Assembly: GCF_047549485.1 (NCBI RefSeq)
Contig: NZ_CP180191.1
Location: 930,001-994,000, forward strand
Source: Piscinibacterium candidicorallinum
Lineage (GTDB): Bacteria > Pseudomonadota > Gammaproteobacteria > Burkholderiales > Burkholderiaceae_C
Direction of reading: 5' to 3'
DNA: 64,000 bases
Part shown: piece after piece, positions 9,156 through 19,200 of the stretch
Layout: every line of letters begins with the position of its first letter
Position numbering within the stretch: position 1 is the stretch's first letter
Program-made: the position numbers and the translations under genes
The notes under the pieces: generated by a model
The model's database searches: none
What the model was told of the DNA's origin: nothing
What the model saw: the letters and a program-made list of their open reading frames with translations, nothing else

Positions 9156-9551
9156 ATGTCTGAACTACTCAACGGCCTGAAGGTGATGGTGATCGATGAC
9201 TCGAGCACCATTCGCCGCAGCGCGGAGATCTTCCTGTCGCAGGTGGGCTGTCAGGTGCTGCTGGCCGAAGACGGATTCGACGCGCTGGCCAAGATCAACG
9301 ACCACGAGCCGGCCATCATCTTCTGCGACATCCTGATGCCACGCCTTGACGGCTATCAGACCTGCGCACTCATCAAGAAGAGCCCCAAGTACTCCAGCAC
9401 GCCGGTGATCATGCTGTCCTCCAAGGACGGGCTGTTCGACCGGGCGCGCGGCCGCATGGTGGGCTCGGACCAGTATCTGACCAAACCTTTCACCAAGGAA
9501 ACCCTGTTGGCGGCAGTGCGCTCGCACGCCGAGCTGCTCGCCCAGCGCTGA
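9156..9551 (+). CDS. pilG: Type IV pilus response regulator PilG
   Basis: A single-domain CheY-like receiver of 131 residues, first gene of the Pil-Chp chemosensory operon that controls twitching motility and cAMP/surface responses. It has the acidic pair in VMVIDDSSTIRR, the phosphoacceptor Asp in IIFCDILMPRLDGYQT, Ser in VIMLSSKDG and the conserved Lys in YLTKPFTKE. The start MSELLNGLKVMVID matches known PilG N-termini; an in-frame ATG 11 codons upstream is less likely. 23 nt separate it from pilH. Confidence 0.95.
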   Translation: MSELLNGLKVMVIDDSSTIRRSAEIFLSQVGCQVLLAEDGFDALAKINDHEPAIIFCDILMPRLDGYQTCALIKKSPKYSSTPVIMLSSKDGLFDRARGRMVGSDQYLTKPFTKETLLAAVRSHAELLAQR

Positions 9552-9574
9552 CAGATCTACATAGAGACGACGCA

Positions 9575-9952
9575 ATGGCAATCACCAAGATCATGGTCGT
9601 GGACGATTCTCCGACCGAGCGCTATTTCCTGACCGACCTGCTGATGAAGAACGGCTACATGGTCGTGCAGGCAGAGAACGGCGAAGAAGCCCTCTCCAAG
9701 GTGAAGATCGAGCGCCCGCAGCTCGTCATCATGGACGTGGTCATGCCCGGCCAGAACGGCTTCCAGGTCACCCGCGCCCTGTCCAAGGATCCGGAGACCG
9801 AGATGATCCCGGTGATCATGTGCACCACCAAGGGGCAGGAGACCGACAAGGTCTGGGGCATGCGCCAGGGCGCGCGCGACTATGTCGTTAAGCCTGTGAA
9901 CCCCGACGAACTGCTGGGCAAGATCCGCGCCCTGCCGGAATCTCAGCTCTGA
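9575..9952 (+). CDS. pilH: Type IV pilus response regulator PilH
   Basis: The second CheY-like receiver (125 residues) of the Pil-Chp operon; in the family PilH acts as a phosphate sink or retraction regulator beside PilG. Motifs: MVVDDSPTERYFLTDLL (acidic pocket), phosphoacceptor in VIMDVVMPGQNGFQVTR, CTTKGQETDKVWGMRQGA and YVVKPVNPDELL (Lys). No output domain. It follows pilG closely and precedes pilI. Confidence 0.95.
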   Translation: MAITKIMVVDDSPTERYFLTDLLMKNGYMVVQAENGEEALSKVKIERPQLVIMDVVMPGQNGFQVTRALSKDPETEMIPVIMCTTKGQETDKVWGMRQGARDYVVKPVNPDELLGKIRALPESQL

Positions 9953-10025
9953 TCGGCCGCGTCGATTCGCAGCGCTGAACACCGCCCGCACCACGCACCC
10001 CAGCAGCCCAACTGCATCCGAGCTG

Positions 10026-10586
10026 ATGAGCGCACCCGCACCGAACAGCCCCGACAACTCGCAGCGCAACCGGCTGCGCGAGTTCCAGGCCCGGATCGCC
10101 CAGCGAATCCGCGATGCCCAGTCCGCCGCGGTGGCACACCCCAAGCTGGCCGTGCGTTGCGGCTCGCTGAACCTGCTACTGCCCTTGGCCTCCACGGGCG
10201 AGATCATCTCCGTACCGGCCGTGACCAAGGTGCCGCGCACGCTGCCTTGGTACGAGGGCCTGGCCAACGTGCGGGGTTCGCTGATCGGCGTGGTCGACCT
10301 GTGCCGCTACTTCGGCATGGACGCCACGCCGACGGACAGCACCTCACGCGTGATCCTTCTGGCCCCTGCACTGGGCGTGAACGCCGGCTTGATTGCCACA
10401 CGCGTGCTGGGCCTGCGCAACGTCGAAGATCTCCGCGCCGCCGAATTTCACGCTGACGGACTGCCCGAGGCGGCCACGCATGTGGCGCTGGGTTCCTGGC
10501 GCGACGGATCGGGCGGCCAGTGGACCGAGCTTTCGCTGGAGGCGCTCGCAGCCTCCGATGGTTTTTTGCAGATTGGTGCTGCCTGA
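10026..10586 (+). CDS. pilI: CheW-like adaptor PilI
   Basis: A 186-residue CheW-domain scaffold linking the PilJ receptor to the PilL/ChpA kinase. The beta-rich CheW fold is visible in the order LAVRCGSLNLLLPLASTGEI, VPRTLPWYEGLANVRGSLIGVVDL (the NxRGxxxxxxDL signature of CheW) and VILLAPALGVNAGLIATRVLGL. About 30 residues at the N-terminus form a charged helix outside the domain. It starts 73 nt after pilH and lies about 100 nt before pilJ. Confidence 0.92.
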   Translation: MSAPAPNSPDNSQRNRLREFQARIAQRIRDAQSAAVAHPKLAVRCGSLNLLLPLASTGEIISVPAVTKVPRTLPWYEGLANVRGSLIGVVDLCRYFGMDATPTDSTSRVILLAPALGVNAGLIATRVLGLRNVEDLRAAEFHADGLPEAATHVALGSWRDGSGGQWTELSLEALAASDGFLQIGAA

Positions 10587-10687
10587 GCCGAAGGGCCGGC
10601 AACGCACCGCATCCGTATTGCAGTTCTCTGCGTCTCACGCCCGCGGGCTGTGGCCGGAGCGTTTAGTAGAGGAAGAGGAGCCTCAAG

Positions 10688-12973
10688 ATGGCCTTGAAAC
10701 TGGGTGGACTGTTTGGCGGCAAGAAGGCCAAGGCTGAGTTTGCCGACGATCCGCAGATGAATGCGCCGGATGTCGACGCAGGCGCTGCGGCGCTGGCGGC
10801 CCCGACTGTCATGCAGATCCCGGCCGACGTGCCGAACGATCCCGAGTTCCAGCCCGACGAGACGCAGACCATGCGCGCCGCGACCGATGATCGCTTGGCG
10901 TTCAAGCTGCCGATGATCGGGCATCTCCCGATTGCACGTCAGATCCGCATCCTGACCGCGGTGCTGGTGGGTTCGCTGGTGGTCGGCATCCTCACGGTGC
11001 TGATTGACGGTGCGTTTGCCAACAACAACGCCGGCCACATTCAGATGACGGTGGATGCGCAGGTGCAGTCGCAGCGACTGGCCAAGGCGGTTAAGGGCGC
11101 CGTGGTGGGTAGCGCGGCCTCTTTCGCCGAAGTGCAGGAGGCTCGCGACCAGCTCAAGGATGCGCTGAGCGTCCTGACCAATGGTGGCGACTTCAAGGGC
11201 AACAACTACGCCAGCGCTCCTGGCAGCGTGGCGGCGACGCTGGCCAAGGTCAACGAGGATTGGAAGCGAAGCGAAGAAGGCGCCACGACCATTCTGGGTC
11301 AGAAGGAGCCCCTGTCGAACTTCGGTAACTTCCTGCGCGTCATCAACGAGAGCAACCCGCAGCTGCTTGAACTGACCGAACAAATCTCGGCTCTCAAGCT
11401 TTCTTCCGGCGCCAGCGCGCGCGAAATTTCTGCCTCCGGCCAGCTGGTGATGTTGACGCAGCGTCTGGCGAAGAATGCCAATGAACTTGTGTCTGGCGAA
11501 ACGGTGAACCCGGAAACCGCCTTCCTGCTGGGCAAGGACACCAACACCTTCCGCGATCTGCTGGATGGCCTGCTCTCCGGCAGTGATGTATTACGCCTGC
11601 CCGCAGCACCCGCTGGCAGCGAAGTCCAACAACGCTTGACCGAGCTGAAGAAGGCCTTCGAACAGTTCCAGGGCAGCGTGGGCGGCATTCTGTCCAACCT
11701 GCAGCGGATCGTGCAGGCCAAGCAGGCCGAGAGCCTGGTGTTCCGCGAGAGCGAAACACTGCGCAAGGATCTCGTCACTCTGGAAGAAGAGCTGCGCGGT
11801 GCCACCAACCGTCGTCTGTTGCACTACACCATCATGCTGCTCTGCGCCTTCCTGGTGCTGGGTGCTGCGGCTGGCATTGCCAAGCTGTTCCTTGATGACA
11901 GCCGCGAGCGCGCAACCGAAGCTGAGCGCCAGCGACTCGCCGCCGAAGAGCAGGAGCAGGAAGCCAAGCGCCTGAACGACCAGAACCAGGCGGCCATTCT
12001 GCGTCTGATGAACGAACTGCAGGAAGTGGCCGACGGCGACTTGACTGTGCAGGCCACCGTGTCCGAGGACATCACCGGCGCCATCGCCGACTCGGTGAAC
12101 TACACCGTGGAAGAACTGCGTGGCCTGGTGGGCCGAGTGTCTTCGGCCGCACAGCTCGTGGCCGACGCATCCGGTCAGGCGCGCGAAACCTCGATGCAGC
12201 TGCTGCAGGCCTCCGAAGAACAGGCTCGCGAGATCCGCTCCACGGGTGATGACGTGCTGCGCATGACCACCGACATTCAGGCGGTGTCGCGCCGTGCGTC
12301 GGATACAGCGGATGTGGCCCGCCGCTCGCTGTCAGCGGCCGAAGACGGCCAGAAGGCGGTGGAAAACTCCATCGCCGGCATGAACGAAATCCGAGACCAG
12401 ATCCAGGAAACCGCAAAACGGATCAAGCGACTGGGCGAATCGTCCCAGGAGATCGGTGAAATCGTGGAACTGATCTCGGACATTACCGAACAGACCAACG
12501 TGCTCGCCTTGAACGCTGCCATCCAGGCAGCCTCCGCCGGTGAAGCAGGTCGCGGATTCTCGGTGGTTGCCGAAGAAGTGCAGCGACTGGCCGAACGTTC
12601 CGCGGAAGCCACCAAGCAGATTGCTGCGCTGGTGCGCACCATTCAGACCGACACGCAGGACGCTGTGGCCGCCATGGAAAAGTCCACGCAGGGTGTGGTC
12701 GAAGGAGCAAAGCTTTCCGACGCCGCCGGCCACGCGCTTCAGGACATCGGTCAGGTGTCCAAGGAACTGGCCGAACTGATTACCGACATCTCGCGCTCCA
12801 CGGAGCAGCAGGCTGTTCAGGCCGCTGGTGTGTCCCAGTCGATCACCAAGATTCTGGCGGTGACCGAGCAGACGTCCAAGGGTACGCAGCAGACGGCGGG
12901 CTCGATTGGCCAGCTGTCCGAACTGGCCTTGCAGCTGAAGAACTCGGTGTCCCGATTCAAGACGACGGCCTGA
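10688..12973 (+). CDS. pilJ: Type IV pilus methyl-accepting chemotaxis protein PilJ
   Basis: The membrane receptor of the Pil-Chp system, 761 residues. An unusually long N-terminal cytoplasmic stretch of about 85 residues precedes TM1 (ILTAVLVGSLVVGILTVLI). A PilJ-type helical periplasmic sensor of about 270 residues follows, then TM2 (TIMLLCAFLVLGAAAGIAKL, near residue 380), a HAMP-like helix, and a methyl-accepting signalling domain whose hairpin tip reads EQTNVLALNAAIQAASAGEA, followed by GRGFSVVAEEVQRLAERSAE. A strong purine-rich ribosome binding site (GAGGAAGAGGAG) precedes the ATG. No pilK (CheR-like) gene follows. Confidence 0.95.
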   Translation: MALKLGGLFGGKKAKAEFADDPQMNAPDVDAGAAALAAPTVMQIPADVPNDPEFQPDETQTMRAATDDRLAFKLPMIGHLPIARQIRILTAVLVGSLVVGILTVLIDGAFANNNAGHIQMTVDAQVQSQRLAKAVKGAVVGSAASFAEVQEARDQLKDALSVLTNGGDFKGNNYASAPGSVAATLAKVNEDWKRSEEGATTILGQKEPLSNFGNFLRVINESNPQLLELTEQISALKLSSGASAREISASGQLVMLTQRLAKNANELVSGETVNPETAFLLGKDTNTFRDLLDGLLSGSDVLRLPAAPAGSEVQQRLTELKKAFEQFQGSVGGILSNLQRIVQAKQAESLVFRESETLRKDLVTLEEELRGATNRRLLHYTIMLLCAFLVLGAAAGIAKLFLDDSRERATEAERQRLAAEEQEQEAKRLNDQNQAAILRLMNELQEVADGDLTVQATVSEDITGAIADSVNYTVEELRGLVGRVSSAAQLVADASGQARETSMQLLQASEEQAREIRSTGDDVLRMTTDIQAVSRRASDTADVARRSLSAAEDGQKAVENSIAGMNEIRDQIQETAKRIKRLGESSQEIGEIVELISDITEQTNVLALNAAIQAASAGEAGRGFSVVAEEVQRLAERSAEATKQIAALVRTIQTDTQDAVAAMEKSTQGVVEGAKLSDAAGHALQDIGQVSKELAELITDISRSTEQQAVQAAGVSQSITKILAVTEQTSKGTQQTAGSIGQLSELALQLKNSVSRFKTTA

Positions 12974-13034
12974 TGCCTGAACCGCGCTGCGGCAAACGCC
13001 GCGGCCGCATGCTCTCGATATGTTGGGGGGATCG

Positions 13035-16000
13035 ATGAAGACCGTCGACACCGCGCCGCTTTCTTGGATCTTCCCGGAAGTGCGCACCGTGGCCAGCGAA
13101 GCGCAGGAAGCGCTGGGCAAGTACCGCGCGCAGCGCAATGACAGCGGCAGTCTGGCGCTTGCCATCAACCGCGTGCACCAGTTTCACGGTGCGCTGCAGA
13201 TGCTGGACATCGAGGGGCTTTCGACGCTGTCCGAAGCCGTCGAGTCGCTGCTGGCCCAATTTGAGGCAGAGCCGGATCACGCCACGCCCGCCGCACTTGA
13301 CGCCGTTGACGACAGTCTGACCGCCATCGTCGCGTATTGCGAAGAGCTGCTTGCCGGCGGTGCGCACGAACCGCTGCGCCTGTATCCGTATCTTCGCGAT
13401 GTGTTGAGCGCCCGCAATGCAGAGCGGGTGCACGCGGCCGATCTGTTTTTCCCCGATCTGTCTGCTCGCATCCTCCCTGCGGAGAACGCCGCACTGGATG
13501 AGGCCACCGTGCAGCCGACCCTGAAGGCCGCACGTCGTCGCTACGAGTTGTCTCTACTTCAGCTGCTGCAGGATCAGGCGACCCCAGCCACGTGGAAGGA
13601 AATGGCCGCTGCGCTGGCTACCGTTGCCCAGACGCAGCGCTCGCCACAGCACCACACGTTCTGGACAGTGCTCACCGCGCTGGCCGCGGCTCGCGAGACT
13701 GCGCCGGGGGCCGAACGCGATCTGAACCTCAAGCGTCTGGCTGCCCGCGTGAATCTGCAGGTCAAGCGACTGGTCGACGGCTCACCTCAGGTGGCCGAGC
13801 GCTTGATGAAGGATGCCTTGTTCTACGTGGCCAAGGCGCCCGCGGCCACCCCCATCGTCGCACAGGTCCAGCAGGTCTTTTCGCTCGAGAAAGCCGTGCC
13901 ACGCGACTACGAAACCAGTCGCTTCGTACGGATTGACCGCGACATCCTCGCCAGTGCCAAGGAGAAGGTGGCGCAGATCAAGGGCATCTGGAATCAGGCC
14001 GCAGGCAGTCGTGATGCCGAACCTGGCGGGCTGGCCGCACGCGGACAGTTCGAAACGCTGGAGCAGTTCTCGCGGCAGGCCAAGGATCTGGGCGGCTTGC
14101 TCGAGCGGCTGCGTCAGGCGAGTGCCGAAAGTCTTGCCGCAGTCATGGGCGCCACGGCCATGCGCTGCGCTGCCGACGGCCGCGTGCCGGACGATGTACT
14201 GGGCCTTGAGGTCGCCAGCGGCATCCTGTATCTGGAGTTGCTGCTCGGGTCGATCCACAGTCCGGATCCGCGGCGTGACGAACGCATCGCGGCGCTCATC
14301 CGGCGCATCGAGGCTGCTGCCGGTGGCCAGGATCCTGGCCCGATGGAGACTTGGCTCAACGAGATCGCCCGGCGCGAGCAGGACCGCTCCACGTTCCAGT
14401 CGCTGACGACCGAGTTGTCTGCCCAGCTGGGCGCGGTTGAAAAGAATCTGGACCAATACTTCCGCAACCCGGCCGACAAGTCGCCCCTGAACGGCAACGA
14501 CTCGCCGCTGGCGCAGGTTGAAGGTGCGCTTGGCGTGCTCGGCATGCCCGAGGCCGCAAAGGCCGTCGCAAGCATCCGCAATACGCTTCGGGAATTCACG
14601 CTTCCCGAGGCCGAGCCGTCAGAGAGCGATTTCACGCGCCTCGCCGAGAACTATGGTCGGCTGACACTTGCTGTTGAGGCTTTCCTGCGCGACCCCGAGG
14701 GCAATCGTGATCGGTACGCCTTTGATGCCGCATCCCAGGGCCTCGTCGAGCGCGCTGAAGACACCGCATCAGCCTCGCGCGAAGCGACCAGCGTGCTGGT
14801 TGCCGAGCCCATCGCACCCGCGATGGCCGAACTCTCGCTGGTTGAGCCCGAGGAGAGCCTCGAGCAGGTGATCCAGGGACATCAAAAAAAAACAGTTGAG
14901 CTGATTGGTGCCCTGCAGGAAAGCCCGCAGGACGAGTCCATCAAGGCAGAGCTTCGCGATTCCCTGATTGCCATGCGTGACGGCGCGGCGATCATCGACG
15001 AGCCTTCGCTAGTCTCACATACCAGCAAGGCCTTGGCCGCGCTGTCACCAAGCGGTGACGTGTCCGCGCTCACCACGCTTGCACAAGCGCTCGACGAAAC
15101 GCCAAGTGCCACTGCACCGCCGCCGCTGCAGCCGGTGCCAGAATCAGAAGAAGCCATCGATGCCGAGCTTCTGGGCATCTTCATCGAAGAAGCCCGCGAA
15201 GTTCTTGACACCATAGGAGCCGCGATCCCGCAGGCGGAAGCGAGCCCGTCCGACCAGGGCGTGCTCACGACCTTGCGTCGCGGTTTTCACACGCTCAAGG
15301 GTTCGGGGCGCATGGTCGGCCTCGACAATCTCGGTGAAGCGTCGTGGGCCATCGAGCAGTTGATGAACCACTGGCTCGCAGAAGGCATGGCTGCAACGCC
15401 GGAGCTCCTGCGCCTGATCACGACCTCTGCGCATGAGCTGCGTGCTTGGGTGGACGAGATCGATAGCACGGGTCGCTCATGGCGCAAGCCTGAGGCGTTC
15501 CAGACCGCGGCTGCAGCCTTGCGCAATGAGGGTGTGTATCGCTGGACTGGCGCCAGCGAAGCTGCTGTACCGCTGGCGCAAACCGTCGAAGCGACTGAGG
15601 ACATGCTCCCGACGCTGGATCTCACACTAGACCTGCCGGGCGCCGAGTCGAGTCCCACAGACACTTCCGAGCCCGCACTTGAGACAGCCGAGGCTGTCGA
15701 AGTGCCGCTGGTCCCGGACTTTGATCTGAGCCTGCCGGATCTTGATCTGCCTCAGTCCGTACCCGCTTCAGCGGCAGATGCGCCGCTCGATCTCGCGCTG
15801 GATCTCGATCTGGATCTTGGCGAGCCGATCTCCGCTGCGCCTGTGTCCGTGGTCGATCTGCCGCTGGAACCGTCCAGTCAAGGCGAGGCTGTTGCGCCCG
15901 CCGAGTTGGACGCCGCTGCGGCCGAAGATGTGAAGCAGATCGGTCCAGTCACGATCAGCGTTCCCCTGTTCAACATCTACACCGCCGAGGCCGACGAGAA

Positions 16001-19000
16001 CCTGCGCCGGCTCAGCCAGGACTTTGCCGAGTGGTCGCATGAGCAAGAGCGGCCAGTTTCAGAACTCGCGCTGCGTCTTGCGCATACGCTGGCAGGAAGT
16101 GCTGCCACCGTCGGTGCGCGCACCATTCAAACGGTGGCGGGCCAACTCGAAGATCTGCTGCTTGTTGCCAAGCGCACACAGCGCACGTTCGACTCAGCAG
16201 GACACGCCGCGTTGGAGACGATCGCGGGCGAACTGGTGGCGATGCAACGCAGCTTTGCTTCCGGTGAATATCCGCCGGTCAGCACGCTGGCCGTTGCCTT
16301 GCTGGATGGCCTGGCCCACGTGGACGAAGTCGATCTTCCGGACCCGGTTTCCGACGTTGCGCTGGAGGCTCCGGTAATCGAGTCTGCAGCAGTGATTGAC
16401 TTGGCGGATTCCGCGCAAGTCGGTGAGATCGACTTGCTGCTGGGTGATGACATCGTCGCCGAAGCACCGAGTGAGCCCGCTGAACTGCTCGAGCCCGTTG
16501 ACGCGCTCGAATCGATCGACCCGCCTATGGCGCTTCCTGTCGATGCCCTGCCTGCTCTCGAGGAGCCGCCAGTCGTTGTCGAGAGCGAAGCGCTGCCGGT
16601 GACCGAACCGATTCCGGTGTCAGCGCCGGCCATCGAAGCCTCGCCCCCAGCCGCCGAACGACCGGTTATCCCTGTGACTGAAGTTCGGGGCCCGGTCGCT
16701 GCCGTCGACATGGCGCTGCTTCCTGACGTGGGCATCCGTGACGAGATCGAACCTGAGCTGTTCGAGATCTTCTCTCTTGAAGCACACGAACAGTTCCCTC
16801 AGCTCAGCGATGGCCTGCGTGCCTGGCGTGCACAGCCGACCGCCGAGCAACATCCTGCCTCGCTTCTTCGTACCCTGCACACGCTGAAGGGCAGTGCGCG
16901 GATGGCGGGTGCGCTGCGCGTCGGTCAGTCGGCACACGAGATGGAAACTCGCATCGAGCATGCCGTTGCGAGTGGCGACCACAGTGACGCGCTGTTTGAC
17001 GAGCTTGAGCGCCGAAACGACCGCATGCAGCTGGTCTTTGAAGTCACCAGCGGCAACCGCCCGGAGGCCGACCTGCTGGCCGATGCCGAGCGCGCCGAGC
17101 AAGACGCAGCCACGGTGGCAACGCCCGTCGAACCCCCTGCCGCTGCCTCCGAGGTGCAGTCCGCCGCGGCGAACGTCATCAACTTCCCCGTGCGCGCGCC
17201 GGTGGCCCCCATCACGGCACCGGCGACGCCGCCTGCGACTGCGGCTGCAGCCGAAGCTGGCGGTGCGCTGGTTCGCGTCCGTGCAGACATTCTTGACCGA
17301 CTGGTCAACCAGGCCGGTGAAGTCGCGATCGCGCGGACCCGCGTGGAAGCGGAAGTCGTGGGTATCCGAAATGCACTCGGCGAACTGACGGAAAACGTCA
17401 GCCGTCTGCGTACTCAACTGCGCGAACTCGAGATTCAGGCCGAGTCGCAGATTGAATCGCGCCTTGAGCAGCAGCGTCTCGATGCCGGCTTCGACCCGCT
17501 TGAATTCGACCGGTTTACGCGCCTGCAGGAACTGACCCGCCTCATCGCAGAATCTGTGAATGACGTGCAGACCGTGCAGCAGAACTTGGGCCGCTCACTT
17601 GTCGAAGCGGACCGTGACCTACTCAATCAGGCCCGACTGACCCGCGATCTGACGCAGGACCTCATGCGCGTACGCATGGTGCCCTTCGACAGCGTCTCCA
17701 ACCGCCTGTATCGCGTGGTGCGTCAGGCGGGCCGGGATACGGGTAAGCGCGTCGCGCTGGATATCCGCGGTGCAGGCAATGAAGTGGACCGCGCGGTGCT
17801 GGAGCGCATGGTCGGCCCGTTCGAGCATTTGCTGCGCAACGCCGTGGCGCACGGTGTCGAGTCTGCCGAGCGCCGTGTTGCGAGCGGCAAGAGCGAGCAG
17901 GGCAACATCCAGGTGGATGTGCGCCAGGAAGGCAATGAAATCCGCATCACGTTCAGTGACGACGGCGCCGGTCTGAACCTGCCGCGCATCCGCGAGCGTG
18001 GTGTGGAGCGTGGTCTGCTCGCCGCCGACGCATCGGTCAGTGACACCGAGCTGACCGAGCTGATCTTCCAACCGGGCTTCTCCACCGCCACCGAGCTCAC
18101 CGAGCTGGCCGGACGCGGCGTGGGCATGGACGTGGTCCGCGCGGAGACCGCTTCGCTGGGCGGCCGCATCTCGGTCAGTACGGATGCCGGCAAGGGCACG
18201 CAGTTCACCATCTTCCTGCCTCTGACGCTTGCTGTGACTCAGGTTGTGCTGGTGCGTGTGGGCAGCCACACCGTGGCCTTGCCTGCGGTGCTGGTGTCCG
18301 AGGTGCAGCAGCTGAAGGCGGCCGCGCTGGCTGCGGCCTACAACGAAGGCCAGGTGCTCTCGCGCGGCAAGCCTGTGGCGATGCACTACCTTGCACAGCT
18401 GATGGCGCTCGATGATGCGACGCCGGCTGCGCAGCGCTATTCGCCCGTGGTCGTGCTCGCGCAAGGCGATGAGCGCACAGCCATTCACGTGGACGAAGTG
18501 ATCGGCACCCGCGAAGTGGTGGTGAAGAACATCGGCCCGCAGCTGGCACGTGTGATCGGCATTTCCGGTGCAACCGTGCTCGGCTCCGGTGAGGTGGTGC
18601 TGATCATCAACCCGCTGCCGATGGCTCAGCGCTTCGGTCATGCAGCAACAGCGCCCCACCCCTCGGCACCGCAAGATGCCGTCGTGGGCGGCGCCGTAGC
18701 CGAAATCGTGGGCGGTCGCGCTGCAGCTTCGGAGCCTTCGCAAGGCCTGCGCACGCTGCCTGTGGTCATGGTGGTAGACGACTCGCTCACGGTGCGTCGC
18801 GTGACCCAGCGCCTGCTCTCGCGCGAAGGCTTCCAGGTCGTGCTCGCCAAGGACGGCGTGGACGCGCTGCGCCAGCTGCAGGATGTGACGCCGGACGTGA
18901 TGCTGGTGGACATCGAAATGCCGCGTATGGACGGCTTCGACCTGACGCGCAATGTCCGCGGTGACGCCCGCTACACCGAGCTGCCGATCATCATGATCAC

Positions 19001-19139
19001 CTCGCGCACTGCGGACAAGCACCGCAACTTTGCGATGGAGCTGGGTGTGAACGTGTTCCTCGGCAAGCCCTATCAGGACAACGAGTTGCTGGGCCACATC
19101 CGCGGCTTCTTGGGCAGCAAGGCACCACAGCCTGCCTGA
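13035..19139 (+). CDS. pilL: Giant CheA-type histidine kinase/receiver hybrid PilL (ChpA)
   Basis: The 2034-residue core kinase of the Pil-Chp system. Intact Hpt phospho-histidine motifs are at about residues 752 (FHTLKGSGRMVG), 1017 (AHTLAGSAATVG) and 1282 (LHTLKGSARMAG), and the N-terminal 550 residues look like further degenerate Hpt-like helical domains. The dimerisation and ATPase domains follow (N-box HLLRNAVAHGVE near 1598; G boxes FSDDGAGLNLPRI and AGRGVGMDVVR), then a CheW-like domain and a C-terminal receiver (VVDDSLTVRRVTQRL; phosphoacceptor in LVDIEMPRMDGFD near 1958). Very acidic linkers with Asp-Leu repeats lie near 860-935. The start at 13035 is preferred because GGGGGG sits 5 nt upstream; an ATG at 13020 would overlap that site. 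Confidence 0.95.
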   Translation: MKTVDTAPLSWIFPEVRTVASEAQEALGKYRAQRNDSGSLALAINRVHQFHGALQMLDIEGLSTLSEAVESLLAQFEAEPDHATPAALDAVDDSLTAIVAYCEELLAGGAHEPLRLYPYLRDVLSARNAERVHAADLFFPDLSARILPAENAALDEATVQPTLKAARRRYELSLLQLLQDQATPATWKEMAAALATVAQTQRSPQHHTFWTVLTALAAARETAPGAERDLNLKRLAARVNLQVKRLVDGSPQVAERLMKDALFYVAKAPAATPIVAQVQQVFSLEKAVPRDYETSRFVRIDRDILASAKEKVAQIKGIWNQAAGSRDAEPGGLAARGQFETLEQFSRQAKDLGGLLERLRQASAESLAAVMGATAMRCAADGRVPDDVLGLEVASGILYLELLLGSIHSPDPRRDERIAALIRRIEAAAGGQDPGPMETWLNEIARREQDRSTFQSLTTELSAQLGAVEKNLDQYFRNPADKSPLNGNDSPLAQVEGALGVLGMPEAAKAVASIRNTLREFTLPEAEPSESDFTRLAENYGRLTLAVEAFLRDPEGNRDRYAFDAASQGLVERAEDTASASREATSVLVAEPIAPAMAELSLVEPEESLEQVIQGHQKKTVELIGALQESPQDESIKAELRDSLIAMRDGAAIIDEPSLVSHTSKALAALSPSGDVSALTTLAQALDETPSATAPPPLQPVPESEEAIDAELLGIFIEEAREVLDTIGAAIPQAEASPSDQGVLTTLRRGFHTLKGSGRMVGLDNLGEASWAIEQLMNHWLAEGMAATPELLRLITTSAHELRAWVDEIDSTGRSWRKPEAFQTAAAALRNEGVYRWTGASEAAVPLAQTVEATEDMLPTLDLTLDLPGAESSPTDTSEPALETAEAVEVPLVPDFDLSLPDLDLPQSVPASAADAPLDLALDLDLDLGEPISAAPVSVVDLPLEPSSQGEAVAPAELDAAAAEDVKQIGPVTISVPLFNIYTAEADENLRRLSQDFAEWSHEQERPVSELALRLAHTLAGSAATVGARTIQTVAGQLEDLLLVAKRTQRTFDSAGHAALETIAGELVAMQRSFASGEYPPVSTLAVALLDGLAHVDEVDLPDPVSDVALEAPVIESAAVIDLADSAQVGEIDLLLGDDIVAEAPSEPAELLEPVDALESIDPPMALPVDALPALEEPPVVVESEALPVTEPIPVSAPAIEASPPAAERPVIPVTEVRGPVAAVDMALLPDVGIRDEIEPELFEIFSLEAHEQFPQLSDGLRAWRAQPTAEQHPASLLRTLHTLKGSARMAGALRVGQSAHEMETRIEHAVASGDHSDALFDELERRNDRMQLVFEVTSGNRPEADLLADAERAEQDAATVATPVEPPAAASEVQSAAANVINFPVRAPVAPITAPATPPATAAAAEAGGALVRVRADILDRLVNQAGEVAIARTRVEAEVVGIRNALGELTENVSRLRTQLRELEIQAESQIESRLEQQRLDAGFDPLEFDRFTRLQELTRLIAESVNDVQTVQQNLGRSLVEADRDLLNQARLTRDLTQDLMRVRMVPFDSVSNRLYRVVRQAGRDTGKRVALDIRGAGNEVDRAVLERMVGPFEHLLRNAVAHGVESAERRVASGKSEQGNIQVDVRQEGNEIRITFSDDGAGLNLPRIRERGVERGLLAADASVSDTELTELIFQPGFSTATELTELAGRGVGMDVVRAETASLGGRISVSTDAGKGTQFTIFLPLTLAVTQVVLVRVGSHTVALPAVLVSEVQQLKAAALAAAYNEGQVLSRGKPVAMHYLAQLMALDDATPAAQRYSPVVVLAQGDERTAIHVDEVIGTREVVVKNIGPQLARVIGISGATVLGSGEVVLIINPLPMAQRFGHAATAPHPSAPQDAVVGGAVAEIVGGRAAASEPSQGLRTLPVVMVVDDSLTVRRVTQRLLSREGFQVVLAKDGVDALRQLQDVTPDVMLVDIEMPRMDGFDLTRNVRGDARYTELPIIMITSRTADKHRNFAMELGVNVFLGKPYQDNELLGHIRGFLGSKAPQPA

Positions 19140-19157
19140 CAGGACGATCCTCAATAG

Positions 19158-19184
19158 ACGGGGCGCCTCTGGCGCCCCGTTTTT
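19158..19184 (+). terminator. Rho-independent terminator after pilL
   Basis: A perfect 10-bp stem, ACGGGGCGCC / GGCGCCCCGT, with a TCT loop is followed directly by TTTT and a T-rich stretch. It starts 19 nt after the pilL stop codon and marks the end of the pilG-pilL operon. It is the clearest intrinsic terminator in the window. The symmetric stem could also help terminate leftward transcription from the phr side. Confidence 0.93.
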
Positions 19185-19200
19185 GTTTGGGTTTTCTGCT

